This document shows, one piece after another, positions 1-8,515 of a stretch of DNA of 64,000 nt. The position numbers were made by a program, and so were the translations under genes. The notes under the pieces are model-generated. The model made no database searches. It saw nothing but the letters and a program-made list of their open reading frames with translations, and was not told where the DNA came from. The DNA is from Candidatus Laterigemmans baculatus (GTDB taxonomy: Bacteria > Planctomycetota > Planctomycetia > Pirellulales > Pirellulaceae), in contig NZ_WRPR01000072.1 of the NCBI RefSeq assembly GCF_010367455.1, forward strand, positions 1 through 64,000, given 5' to 3'. Numbering within the stretch: position 1 is the first letter of the stretch; every line of letters starts with the position of its first letter.

Positions 1-51
1 GGGGAAGCGGAAAGCCAATAATCGGTGTTAGCCTTGGTTCAGCTCCCCACC

Positions 52-272
52 TTTCCTTCGTGCTCTTCGTGTCCTTCGTGGTTTCCCCCATCGGGCGGCG
101 ATCCGCGGGCATCAGCTCGCGTAGGTAGATTCCGTTAGAGTCAGGAAATCTCAGATCTGGAATCCCCTAGTTCTAACGGAATCTCTGCGCGCACCGGGCC
201 GGGGAAACAACCACGAATCACACGAATTACACGAATGGTGGCCACGGAAGGACACGAAAAAACACGGAAAGG
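52..272. repeat. CACGAA-type dispersed simple repeats
   Basis: The first 340 bases hold no convincing gene. Two clusters of imperfect CACGAA/TTCGTG units face each other, one around 52-88 (TTCGTG form) and one around 210-272 (CACGAA form). Such runs are familiar spacer sequence in planctomycete and verrucomicrobial genomes; no function is established. Confidence 0.6.
127..184. repeat. 13-bp perfect inverted repeat
   Basis: Positions 127-139 and 172-184 are exact reverse complements, separated by 32 bases. The stem could form in DNA or RNA. It has no T-run, so a simple terminator is unlikely. It lies between the two CACGAA clusters. Confidence 0.55.
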
Positions 273-342
273 AAAGGGACCGCCGATAGCACGGAGAACG
301 CGGATAAAAGGGGAAGCGGGAAGCCCACGTCTCGCGGCAAGA

Positions 343-837
343 TCAGTCCGTACTTTCGCGGCGCATCACGGAGGTGGCCGCGATCTCGGGAACCGCCAGG
401 GTCAAGATCGAAGGCAGCCAGCTGACTTGTTCCGGAGCGATCCGGACGCGGACCAGGATGTCCGCACCCGGCTCGGCATTGGCGAGGATCTCCGGTTCAA
501 GCTCGATCGTCGCGGCCTCGACCGACATCAAACTCAGCTCCTCCATCACCCGCTTCCGCACCCCCGCTTCGGTAGCGCTCGGTAGCACGGCCATCCTCGC
601 TCCTTCGCGGGTGGCTTGAACGGCCGCATTCTTGACCATCATCAGCCGTGCGCTCTCGATCATCCCAAAGGTGAACAACAACATCAGCGGCGCGATCAAA
701 GCGAACTCGACCGCCGCAGCGCCTCGGCGGCGGCGTGTAGTTCGGTGGCGGCGTGCAGTTCGGCGGAGGGAGGGGGTCAGCGACATGGAAGTGATCCAGG
801 AAAGTTGAGTGGGCGATGAAAACATGCCGAAGCTCAC
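343..837 (-). CDS. TadE-like pilus assembly protein
   Basis: A 164-residue TadE-family pseudopilin-like protein of the tight-adherence (Flp pilus) type. After an Arg-rich basic stretch (about 24-38) comes Gly39 followed by AAAVEFAL, with Glu44 at the +5 position of a prepilin-like site, and one hydrophobic helix (about 41-60). The rest would be extracytoplasmic. The GTG start at 837 overlaps the TGA of the upstream TadG-like gene (GTGA), which implies coupled translation; an internal ATG at residue 18 is an alternative start. No Tad ATPase or secretin is in view, so the remaining machinery must lie elsewhere if it exists. Confidence 0.8.
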   Translation of the reverse strand: MSFGMFSSPTQLSWITSMSLTPSLRRTARRHRTTRRRRGAAAVEFALIAPLMLLFTFGMIESARLMMVKNAAVQATREGARMAVLPSATEAGVRKRVMEELSLMSVEAATIELEPEILANAEPGADILVRVRIAPEQVSWLPSILTLAVPEIAATSVMRRESTD

Positions 838-2051
838 TGGACGAGCCGCACGGGAGCGAACGCATAGTGGCTGTTGGTGGTCGCCGCGTTGGTCACCACC
901 GCCCCGCGAGCCAGCGTCATCGCCGGCTGAACGACCAGCCGCTTCTGCTTCATTGGACCCGTTAGCTTGACCTCCAGGATCCGCACCCCTTCAAAGCGGA
1001 TGATCGTGTAGTTGGCGTTGTTCCCGTTGCCGCTTACCGATTCAAAGATCGGAATCAGCCGCTTCTGGCCGATGATCGACGCCAGCTCATCTTTGATGCC
1101 CGCGCTGATCCCAGTGTCGCCATTGAGATAAAGCTTCCCGTAGTCGTCGAACATGAGAGGCTTGCCGAGGTCGATGAAATCCTGCCGTGAGATTCCGTGC
1201 AAGATCTGCCGCGAGAGGTCGGCGGTGCTATTGTTGCGGCCCCCGATATCGACCGTGCCCCGGTTGCCTGGTGAGCCGGTGCCCTGAGGGTAGAGATTGC
1301 ATTCATAGATTCCATCGCCACCCTTTTTTACCACGCCACCGACCACGCAGAAATCATCCGATGTGTTTTTGGCGATCGTCTCCTCCCAAGTTTCTCGATC
1401 GAGCGCGATCGGCAGCAAATTGATGTTGTGGTCTTCCGAAGGTGGAGTCCGAAAACCGCCGATCGACGCGGACATCGCAGCCGTCGACGAGCACTGCAGC
1501 CCCAGGCTGCCGCGCCCAAGCAGTTGCGAGAAGAACAACGGTACCTCGCCGTTGACCGCATCCTGACGCCGCAAGTGAACCCGCACCGCATTGAACTTGC
1601 TCGGGTCGCTCGTATCAAACAACGCGGGCGTTTCGCTGTTGTAATACCCGAGTTGCACGTCGCTGTACTCGTCGCTCAACAGTGGCGATTCGGTACAGAT
1701 CGTGTTTCTCGCAGCCACGTTCGAGGCGGCCACGGTGATCGCTTGCGCCAAATCGTGTTCGCCGGTGCCCTTGACTCGCTCGTCAAACAGCTGCCAGCAC
1801 GCAGCCATGGCCGCTGCGTCGGCCGAGCGACGAAGCTCGCCGCGGGCCACCGACACGTACCCCAAATCGATGCTGACCGCCATCAAAACGATCAGCGCAG
1901 TCGTTAAGAACAAGCCGAGTACGGCGGCCGCACCGCGACGATCACGGCTAGCTCTCCGCCCGGCCCTTTTCCGCGGAGCCAACCGGAGCTCCTTCGTTCG
2001 GCTGGGGCAGTTGGGAACAAGGGGATGCGATACTGGTAGAAATCTAGACAT
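834..2051 (-). CDS. TadG-like pilus assembly protein
   Basis: 405 residues. A basic N-terminus is followed by RRGAAAVLG and one transmembrane helix (about 44-66), then a region with DLGYVSVARGEL and SADAAAMAAC typical of the N-terminal domain of TadG/TadE-like proteins. The long C-terminal part is presumably periplasmic and shows no motif I recognise. First gene of a two-gene operon with the TadE-like gene, overlapping by 4 bases. No strong Shine-Dalgarno is visible at the ATG at 2051. Probable role: minor pilin or envelope anchor of a Tad-like system. Confidence 0.75.
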   Translation of the reverse strand: MSRFLPVSHPLVPNCPSRTKELRLAPRKRAGRRASRDRRGAAAVLGLFLTTALIVLMAVSIDLGYVSVARGELRRSADAAAMAACWQLFDERVKGTGEHDLAQAITVAASNVAARNTICTESPLLSDEYSDVQLGYYNSETPALFDTSDPSKFNAVRVHLRRQDAVNGEVPLFFSQLLGRGSLGLQCSSTAAMSASIGGFRTPPSEDHNINLLPIALDRETWEETIAKNTSDDFCVVGGVVKKGGDGIYECNLYPQGTGSPGNRGTVDIGGRNNSTADLSRQILHGISRQDFIDLGKPLMFDDYGKLYLNGDTGISAGIKDELASIIGQKRLIPIFESVSGNGNNANYTIIRFEGVRILEVKLTGPMKQKRLVVQPAMTLARGAVVTNAATTNSHYAFAPVRLVQ

Positions 2052-2120
2052 CGAAATGAACTCGCTGCACAGGATGGAATGATGCGTGGAAGCACAGGCA
2101 AGGCGGAATCCAAGACCCGA

Positions 2121-2762
2121 TTAGGGGCTACGGTTCACGCTGACTTGACTCACCGTTCCATCGGTTCGATACAGCCGCACATCCCTTAGCACCAGCGATT
2201 CGACTCGATTGCCGCCAAACCCAATGTCGATCATTTCCAGTGATTGCGAGGGATCGTAAGCATTGAAATGCAATGTCCCTTGCGCTGCCATTCGCACAGC
2301 AGTCCAATATCCACCAAAAGATCCCCAGTCCGCGGCGTACCCATCTTTGACGTGGTAATACACGCTGTCTCCATGGACGTTCATGACGCTCGTCCAGCGG
2401 ACCGTTTGAGCATGGGAGACGAGGGGCTGATACGTGCTACTGCGGAAGCTGTCGAGATGCTCAGAGCCGTCCGCGGCGACCACATGGAAGCCGCCCCCGG
2501 AGAACTCGTGATCGACCGCATGATTCAGTTGCAGCTGGAAGTAACGGTCGGGATCCGCCGGATTCGGGGGGAGGAAGAAGGTGAGTTGCGGAGAATGGAT
2601 CGACGAGTCGGGCTCGTTGATGACCATCTCCCAATCTTCTTCGATTCGATAGATGTCGGCAGCACGACTGGATTGGACTCCAATCGCACAAGCGATCAGC
2701 AGAAAGGCGGCGAGACCGGGCCATGGCCGAAAGAATCCGGCCGCATACGCAGAACGCACCAT
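2121..2762 (-). CDS. secreted protein of unknown function
   Basis: 213 residues from the ATG at 2762. That start is chosen because it gives a clean signal peptide: basic FRPWP, hydrophobic core LAAFLLIACAIG, then SSRA before the predicted cut. An upstream in-frame start at 2885 would bury the signal sequence. The mature part is rich in aromatic residues and beta-like segments, with nothing resembling an enzyme motif. I do not recognise the family. It stands alone, 69 bases beyond the TadG-like start, on the same strand. Confidence 0.65.
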   Translation of the reverse strand: MVRSAYAAGFFRPWPGLAAFLLIACAIGVQSSRAADIYRIEEDWEMVINEPDSSIHSPQLTFFLPPNPADPDRYFQLQLNHAVDHEFSGGGFHVVAADGSEHLDSFRSSTYQPLVSHAQTVRWTSVMNVHGDSVYYHVKDGYAADWGSFGGYWTAVRMAAQGTLHFNAYDPSQSLEMIDIGFGGNRVESLVLRDVRLYRTDGTVSQVSVNRSP

Positions 2763-3112
2763 GGTTACAGTTCCCAACGAGAAGAGAGATTCGAGGAGGC
2801 GCCACCAGCCGTCTCGATGCCTGCACTCAGCCCTTCGGCAGCCTGGCGATCCACCACACGGGGTGGACCCATAGCTTTGCGTCACGGCCTCACGACCGCT
2901 TTGCCCTTATCGATTGGATAAGCGAACAGGGGGAACATGCATCGACATCAGTGGGCGTTTGAAACCTAGGTTACGGTCGGAGGAGGTGCAGAAAAAAAGG
3001 TGAAAAAGCATCAAAATTTTGCGTGGCCCGAAGCACCCCCGCACCGCGCCCACCCTCTCCAGTTGCAATTGGATTATCATCGGGGGACTTGGAACCGCTC
3101 CGTCCAAAAATC

Positions 3113-3199
3113 CTGAGCCGACGGCGCTAGCCGCGGGTTCCCCTGAGCCGACGGCGCTAGCCGCGGGTTCCCCTGAGCCGACGGCGCTCGCCGCGGGTG
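3113..3199. repeat. three tandem 30-bp copies, CTGAGCCGACGG family
   Basis: Three head-to-tail copies with a 30-base period start near 3113, 3143 and 3173; each begins CTGAGCCGACGGCGCT and continues AGCCGCGGGTTCCC. The third copy has one base changed (CTCG for CTAG) and diverges at its end. Related sequence recurs at 51604-51769 and near 47730. Copies this short, without spacers, are not CRISPR. Confidence 0.85.
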
Positions 3200-3220
3200 C
3201 TGCACGCGGTTGGCGCTGAC

Positions 3221-3300
3221 ATCAGCCGCCACGCGCTAGCGTCCGGTTTCGCGGCGTTTGGGTAACCGCGGGTTCGCGCCCGGCGGCTGATGAATCATCC
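3221..3300. repeat. CTAGCG palindromic intergenic repeat, copy 1
   Basis: Imperfect inverted repeat that opens ATCAGCCGCC and closes GGCGGCTGAT. The centre carries GCTAGCGTCCGG and its degenerate partner. Sister copies lie at 6445-6517, 47606-47742, 52613-52697 and 60601-60705. Here it sits just upstream of the sulfatase gene. Confidence 0.8.
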
Positions 3301-3361
3301 GCGCTCGCCGCGGGTTTTCCGGCGGAGCTTTTGTATCTCGAACGCGAACGTGGAGAGCTGG

Positions 3362-4966
3362 ATGTTGCTGCAACGGAATTTTGTCCGGGGGGTGTTGCTG
3401 GTCGTGCTCGCGATGGCCGGTCCGGTTCATCGGGGGGCGGCGGCAGAGCAGCCGAATATCGTGTTCATCTTCAGCGATGACCATGCGCCGCACGCGATCG
3501 GAGCCTACGGCGGCCGCTACGACTCGCTCGATCCGACGCCGAACATCGACGCGCTCGCCAGGCAGGGGATGACGTTCCGCAATAGCTTTTGCACCAACAG
3601 CATCTGCGGACCGAGCCGGGCGGTGATCCTCACCGGCAAGCACAGCCACATCAACGGCTTCATGAACAACGGCAACCGCTTTGACGGCTCCCAGCCCACC
3701 TTCCCGAAGATGCTCCAACAGGCCGGGTATCAAACGGCGCTGTTCGGCAAATGGCACCTGCAGGGAGAGCCGCAGGGTTTCGATGCGTGGCGGATCCTGC
3801 CGGGGCAGGGGGAGTACTACAACCCCGTGATGATCGGCCCGGAAGGACGCGAACGGATCGAAGGCTACTGCACCGATGTGGTCACCGAGCTGTCGCTCGA
3901 GTGGCTCAAGCGAGGCCGCGACCAGGACAAGCCGTTTCTGCTGATGTGCCAACACAAGGCGCCGCACCGCAATTGGATGCCACCGCTGCGGTACCTCACC
4001 TTGTATGACGACGTCGATATTCCCGAACCCGAGACGCTATTCGACGACTACGAGGACAACGCCAGCCCGGCGCGGCATCAGGAGATGGAGATCGATCGCC
4101 ACATGGATCTGACCTTCGACCTGTTTGTCGATCTGACGGCCGATTCGGAGCAACCCGAAAAGCCCACCGACGTCTCGGCTCGCCGCAACATGCGGCACAT
4201 GACGCCCGAACAATTGGCCGCCTGGAATGCCGCCTTCGGCCCCAAGAACGAGGCCTTTCACAAAGCCAATCTGAAGGGGCGAGATCTGGTCCGCTGGAAG
4301 TACCAGCGGTACATGAAGAACTATCTGCGGTGCATCAAATCGGTTGACGACAGCGTCCAGCAATTGATGGCGCACCTCGAGGAGGCGGGGTTGGCCGAGA
4401 ACACGATCGTCGTCTACTCCTCTGACCAAGGGTTTTACCTCGGCGACCACGGCTGGTACGACAAGCGGTGGATGTACGAAGAGTCGTTGCGAATGCCGCT
4501 GATCGTTAAATGGCCAGGCGTAACCCAACCGGGCTCAACCGCCGATGCCATGGTCCAGAACCTGGACTACGCTGAGACCTTTCTCGATGCGGCGGGCGTG
4601 GAGATCCCAGACGACATGCAGGGGGCTTCACTCGTTCCGCTGCTCGAGGGGCAACAGCCCGACGATTGGCGGAATTCGATCTACTACCACTACTACGAAT
4701 ACCCGAGCGTCCACATGGTCGCCCGCCACAACGGGATTCGCACCGACCGCTACAAGCTGATCCAGTTCTATCAGTTTGGAGAGTGGGAGTTCTACGATCT
4801 CGAACAAGATCCCGACGAGTTGACCGACCAGTACGGCAATCCGGAGTACGCCGACGTGATCGCGGAGCTCAAGCAGCAACTCGAACAGCTGCGGCAGAAG
4901 TACGGCGACGAGACGGTCACCGAACCGCTCTCGCCGGAGGAGCAGGCGAAGATCCGCCGCCGCTAG
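3362..4966 (+). CDS. sulfatase, arylsulfatase A family, secreted
   Basis: 534 residues from the ATG at 3362, preceded by GGAGAG at good spacing; this start gives a signal peptide ending near HRGAAA. An upstream in-frame start at 3290 lacks these features. The protein carries the sulfatase hallmarks: metal-binding SDD at about 38-40, the formylglycine motif CGPSR with Cys82, then KWH and a late SDQG segment with metal and substrate ligands. Cys82 must be converted by a formylglycine-generating enzyme, not seen here. It would hydrolyse sulfate esters, probably of algal or other polysaccharides, outside the inner membrane. Planctomycetes carry many paralogues, so the substrate cannot be named. 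Confidence 0.93.
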   Translation: MLLQRNFVRGVLLVVLAMAGPVHRGAAAEQPNIVFIFSDDHAPHAIGAYGGRYDSLDPTPNIDALARQGMTFRNSFCTNSICGPSRAVILTGKHSHINGFMNNGNRFDGSQPTFPKMLQQAGYQTALFGKWHLQGEPQGFDAWRILPGQGEYYNPVMIGPEGRERIEGYCTDVVTELSLEWLKRGRDQDKPFLLMCQHKAPHRNWMPPLRYLTLYDDVDIPEPETLFDDYEDNASPARHQEMEIDRHMDLTFDLFVDLTADSEQPEKPTDVSARRNMRHMTPEQLAAWNAAFGPKNEAFHKANLKGRDLVRWKYQRYMKNYLRCIKSVDDSVQQLMAHLEEAGLAENTIVVYSSDQGFYLGDHGWYDKRWMYEESLRMPLIVKWPGVTQPGSTADAMVQNLDYAETFLDAAGVEIPDDMQGASLVPLLEGQQPDDWRNSIYYHYYEYPSVHMVARHNGIRTDRYKLIQFYQFGEWEFYDLEQDPDELTDQYGNPEYADVIAELKQQLEQLRQKYGDETVTEPLSPEEQAKIRRR

Positions 4967-5265
4967 GCGTGCGAATGGGGAACCGGCTGATGGGGCGGCA
5001 GGGATTTGTGCGGCGGCAGGGGTGAGGAGGGTGTGGCTCGCTCACTCGGCTCGGGAAAATCCTTGCCGCTGCGGGCCGGCATGGCCGTGACGACCCGCTC
5101 GATCTCGGCCGCCGACATGCCCCGCTCGGCCAGGGCGATCTTGAGTTCGACGTCCATCCGGTGCCTGCGGGCTTGACTGATCGCCTGCGCGACTGCCTGA
5201 ATCACGAGATAGGTGAAGGCGCCGAGGATCGCCACGACCGGGATCGCAAAGGGGCTGAAGAGCAT
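4963..5265 (-). CDS. small single-pass membrane protein
   Basis: 100 residues. An N-terminal hydrophobic helix (about 4-30) is followed by a charged helix ([21 protein letters not shown], split here as [10 protein letters not shown] and [11 protein letters not shown]) and a Pro/His-rich tail. A good Shine-Dalgarno, AAGGAA, precedes the ATG. The architecture recalls small envelope-stress proteins of the PspB type, but without enough similarity to name it. Its stop overlaps the convergent sulfatase stop by 4 bases. Function unknown. Confidence 0.6.
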   Translation of the reverse strand: MLFSPFAIPVVAILGAFTYLVIQAVAQAISQARRHRMDVELKIALAERGMSAAEIERVVTAMPARSGKDFPEPSERATPSSPLPPHKSLPPHQPVPHSHA

Positions 5266-5367
5266 TGGTCATTTCCTTGTCGATTCGTAGAATAAGCGAA
5301 CGCCACCGCGATTCCGTCTTCGCTCGTCCGCGCCCCCGACCTTCTCGCTCTCGGATTATTTTCTCGG

Positions 5368-6405
5368 ATGCCGGAAAAAGCCTTTCCTCCCCCGCCGCTC
5401 GAGATCGGCCCGCTGCGGATCGATCCTCCGATTCTACAGGCACCGATGGCGGGTTTCACCAACTACGCCTTTCGCCAAATCGTCCGTGGCTACGGCGGAG
5501 CCGGGCTGCAAGCGACCGAGATGGTCAACGCCCGCGGCTTCGTCTGGCTCGACGAGCACGAAGCGGAGCACCCGGATCGGCTGTGGGGCGTGGCCGAAGA
5601 AGCCCGTCCGCTAGCGGTGCAGATCTGGGACAACGATCCCGAGACGATGGCCAAAGTGGGTCGCCGGCTGGCCGAGGAGTATCGGGTCAGCGTCGTCGAC
5701 ATCAACTTTGGCTGTCCGGTCCGGCAGGTCACCGAGAAAGCTCACAGCGGCAGCTACTTGCTCCGCGATCCCGGTCGGATGCACGCGATTATTCGGCAAT
5801 TGGTCGAAGCCTGTGCGCCGACGCCGGTGACCGCCAAGATCCGCCTCGGCTGTACCCGCGATCACATCAATGCCAACGAGATCGCCCGCGTGGTCGAGGA
5901 AGCGGGGGCGGCGGCGCTGACGGTGCACGGGCGGACGGCGCAGGACTTTTTCAAAGGCTCGGCCGATTGGGACCGGATCAGCGAGATCAAGCAGCACCTG
6001 CGGAAGATCCCGCTGATCGGCAACGGCGACTTGGATTCCGCCGACGCGGTGGTCGAGGCCTTCCGTCGCTACGACGTCGACGGAGTGATGATCGCCCGCG
6101 CCTCGCTCGGACGCCCCTGGCTCTTTGCTCAAGCGGCCGCGGCGCTGCGCGGTGACCCGGTCCCGCCGGAACCGACGCTCGAGGAGCAGCGGCAGTGCAT
6201 GCTGCGGCATTACGAGCTGGTCGTCGAGCGTTTCGGTGAAGCGAAGGGGACGATGCTGATGCGGAAATACGCCTGCTGCTACGCCCAGGGCAAGCACGGG
6301 GCCCGCCACTTCCGCACCCACGTCGCGGGCGTCACCACGGGCGAGGAGTTCGCCCGTGTGGTGGAAGAGTACTTTCCCCGCGAGCCGCAGCCGGTCGCTT
6401 CCTGA
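5368..6405 (+). CDS. dusB: tRNA-dihydrouridine synthase, DusB type
   Basis: 345 residues, the usual length. This FMN-dependent enzyme reduces uridine to dihydrouridine in the D-loop of tRNA. Visible landmarks in order: the TIM-barrel start QAPMAGFTNYAFR (about 24-36), NFGCPV with catalytic Cys116, HGRTAQDFFKG with phosphate- and flavin-site residues, GNGD, and the helical C-terminal RKYACCYAQG region that binds tRNA. It stands alone; the ATG at 5368 has no strong Shine-Dalgarno. The subfamily assignment (DusB versus other Dus) rests on general resemblance. Confidence 0.92.
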   Translation: MPEKAFPPPPLEIGPLRIDPPILQAPMAGFTNYAFRQIVRGYGGAGLQATEMVNARGFVWLDEHEAEHPDRLWGVAEEARPLAVQIWDNDPETMAKVGRRLAEEYRVSVVDINFGCPVRQVTEKAHSGSYLLRDPGRMHAIIRQLVEACAPTPVTAKIRLGCTRDHINANEIARVVEEAGAAALTVHGRTAQDFFKGSADWDRISEIKQHLRKIPLIGNGDLDSADAVVEAFRRYDVDGVMIARASLGRPWLFAQAAAALRGDPVPPEPTLEEQRQCMLRHYELVVERFGEAKGTMLMRKYACCYAQGKHGARHFRTHVAGVTTGEEFARVVEEYFPREPQPVAS

Positions 6406-6444
6406 GGGCTGCCCTTAAACGCAATTCCGTTCGTTTTCCATCTC

Positions 6445-6517
6445 ATCAGCCGCCGGGCGCTAGCCCCTGGTTTCTGAAAACGCCGTGACAACCGGACGCT
6501 AGCGCGTGGCGGCTGAT
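6445..6517. repeat. CTAGCG palindromic intergenic repeat, copy 2
   Basis: Opens ATCAGCCGCCGGGCGCTAG and closes with the complementary arm ending GGCGGCTGAT; loop region GAAAACGCCGTGACAACC. It lies between the convergent ends of dusB and the symporter gene, where it could act as a two-way terminator. Confidence 0.8.
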
Positions 6518-6551
6518 TCTGCGACCGCCATGAAAATGAACGGTGCTGCCC

Positions 6552-8363
6552 CTAGACGGTGGGCGTTTCGGTCGCCGAAGTCTCGCTCGGAGGAGCGACC
6601 GCTCCGGGACCCGCATAGGGCTGAATCTCCCCGCTCTGGAGCCGGTCCCAGTAGTGGGTCAGGCGGCGGCGCACCAGTCCGCTGAGGATGAACACCCCGA
6701 GCAGGTTGGGGATGCACATCCCGAGGATCATCAAATCGCTAAAGGTGAGGATGTTGCCGCGGGTCACGACCGAGCCGAGGAACGTGAAGGTCAAGAAGAG
6801 CAGCTTATAGATCGGCGAGGTGTGCGCCCCGAACAACTCCGCCCAGCAGCGTTCCCCGTAGTAGGACCAGCTGATGCAGGTCGAGTAGGCGAACATCACG
6901 ACCGCGCCGTAAAGCATGTAGCGGAACCATTCGTGCCCTCCTTCGCTGAAGGCATACACGGTCAGCTTGGCCCCTTCCTTATCGGCGATCGCTCCGGCCA
7001 TTTCCGGCGCGTTGTAGGCTCCGGTGACGATCACCACCAAAGCGGTAATCGTGCAGACCACGACCGTGTCGACGAAAGGCTCCAGGAGCGCGACGATCCC
7101 TTCGCTGACCGGCTCATCCGTTTTGGCGGCGGAGTGGGCGATCGCCGCCGAACCGACTCCCGCTTCATTGCTGAACGCGGCCCGCGTGACCCCCACCACC
7201 AAGACCCCGAGGAAGCCTCCATAGATCGCGTCGGGCGAAAACGCCTTGCTGAAAATGGTGCCGAACGCTGCCGGAATTTCCGTGACGTGGAGGGCCAGAA
7301 TGTAGAGAGCCGAAAGGACGTAGGCGGCACACATGAAGGGAACGATCTTTCCAGCGACCGCTCCGATGCTCTTGATCCCACCGACAATCACCACCCCCAC
7401 GAGAACCGCCATCACCAGCCCGTACACCCAGGGATAGCTCTGCAGCAGCGGGACGTCGGCCCGGATCGCCTCGAGCGACTGACCGACCTGAAACGAGTTG
7501 CCCCCGCCCAAGCTGCCGCCGATGCAGAGGATCATGAAGGCGACCGCCAGAACGCGTCCCAGCCCCCCCATCCCTCGCTCGGCCAAGCCGTAGCGGAGAT
7601 ACCGCATCGGTCCCCCCAGCACATGCCCGTCCTCGTCCTGCACCCGATAGAGTTGGCCGAGGGTGCACTCGGAGAACTTCGACGACATCCCGATCAGCCC
7701 GACGAGCATGATCCAGAACGAGGCTCCGGGCCCCCCGGTGCCGATCGCAATCGCGACTCCCGCGATGTTCCCCAAGCCGACGGTCGCCGAAAGCGCCGCG
7801 GCGAGCGCCTGGAAGTGCGAGACCTCTCCCGGCTCGTTGGGATCGTCATAGTCCCCTCGGACCAGCCGCAGGGCATGCCCAAACCCGCGAACATTGATAA
7901 ACCCCATCCGCAACGTCAGGTACACGCCGCCGCCGAAGAGCCAGACGACGACGAACGGAACCGACGTCCCCAGCCAGTCTTTGGTGCCGAAGTCGTAGAA
8001 AATCACCGTCTCGATCGGCGTGACCACGTAGGAGCCAAAGAACGCATCGATCTGCCGCATCCAGCCCGCCGCCCGGCTCTCTTTCTTGGCTTCCCCCGGC
8101 ACTCCCTCGGCAGCCGCACCGTCGACGCCCGCTTCCGCTTCGGCCGCCGCCTCCGCAGCGGCGGGGTCGGCTGCGGGATCGCCAGCCGGTTCGAGCTGGG
8201 CGACCAAGACCGGTTCAGCGGCCCCCAGCGACTCAGCGGCCCCCAGAGGTTCAGCGGCCTGTAGAGGTTCAGCGGCCTGTAGAGGTGGGGCGGCCCGCAG
8301 GGAAGGGCTGCCCCAGAGCGATAGGAGCACGAAGAGGAGTGGCGCGGCGTTACGGAGCATCAT
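6552..8363 (-). CDS. sodium:amino acid symporter, AGCS family, N-terminally extended
   Basis: 603 residues. The core from about residue 105 matches alanine/glycine:cation symporters, with the signature LSATVGLGNIAGVA and GGPGASFW at about 191-217 and around ten hydrophobic helices. The family imports alanine or glycine with sodium. Oddly, the protein starts with a cleavable-looking signal peptide (about 1-24) and an Ala/Glu-rich linker containing four copies of a six-residue unit (LQAAEP, LQAAEP, LGAAES, LGAAEP), encoded by 18-bp tandem repeats near 8211-8279. The ATG at 8363 is followed at once by a second ATG; AAAGG upstream is a plausible ribosome site. Confidence 0.9.
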   Translation of the reverse strand: MMLRNAAPLLFVLLSLWGSPSLRAAPPLQAAEPLQAAEPLGAAESLGAAEPVLVAQLEPAGDPAADPAAAEAAAEAEAGVDGAAAEGVPGEAKKESRAAGWMRQIDAFFGSYVVTPIETVIFYDFGTKDWLGTSVPFVVVWLFGGGVYLTLRMGFINVRGFGHALRLVRGDYDDPNEPGEVSHFQALAAALSATVGLGNIAGVAIAIGTGGPGASFWIMLVGLIGMSSKFSECTLGQLYRVQDEDGHVLGGPMRYLRYGLAERGMGGLGRVLAVAFMILCIGGSLGGGNSFQVGQSLEAIRADVPLLQSYPWVYGLVMAVLVGVVIVGGIKSIGAVAGKIVPFMCAAYVLSALYILALHVTEIPAAFGTIFSKAFSPDAIYGGFLGVLVVGVTRAAFSNEAGVGSAAIAHSAAKTDEPVSEGIVALLEPFVDTVVVCTITALVVIVTGAYNAPEMAGAIADKEGAKLTVYAFSEGGHEWFRYMLYGAVVMFAYSTCISWSYYGERCWAELFGAHTSPIYKLLFLTFTFLGSVVTRGNILTFSDLMILGMCIPNLLGVFILSGLVRRRLTHYWDRLQSGEIQPYAGPGAVAPPSETSATETPTV

Positions 8364-8515
8364 AAGCTTCGTACCTTTGCGGTTAAAACGGACACGGATA
8401 AAAGGACAGTTAGGACCTGGAGGTCAGCTCATCGAGGTTAAACGCCCTCGCTGACTCCGTAAACCTCGGGTTTTCCGTTCTCGGCGGCCGTCTTGGCCGC
8501 TGCCCGCCGAGTATC

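Noticed and set aside
3113-3199. Tandem 30-base repeats as a CRISPR array
   Set aside because: The copies are directly joined with no spacers, and related single copies occur elsewhere.
8431-8467. Intrinsic terminator between the helicase gene and the symporter gene
   Set aside because: The CGAGGTT/AACCTCG stem is short, the loop is long, and the T-run is on the wrong strand for both genes.
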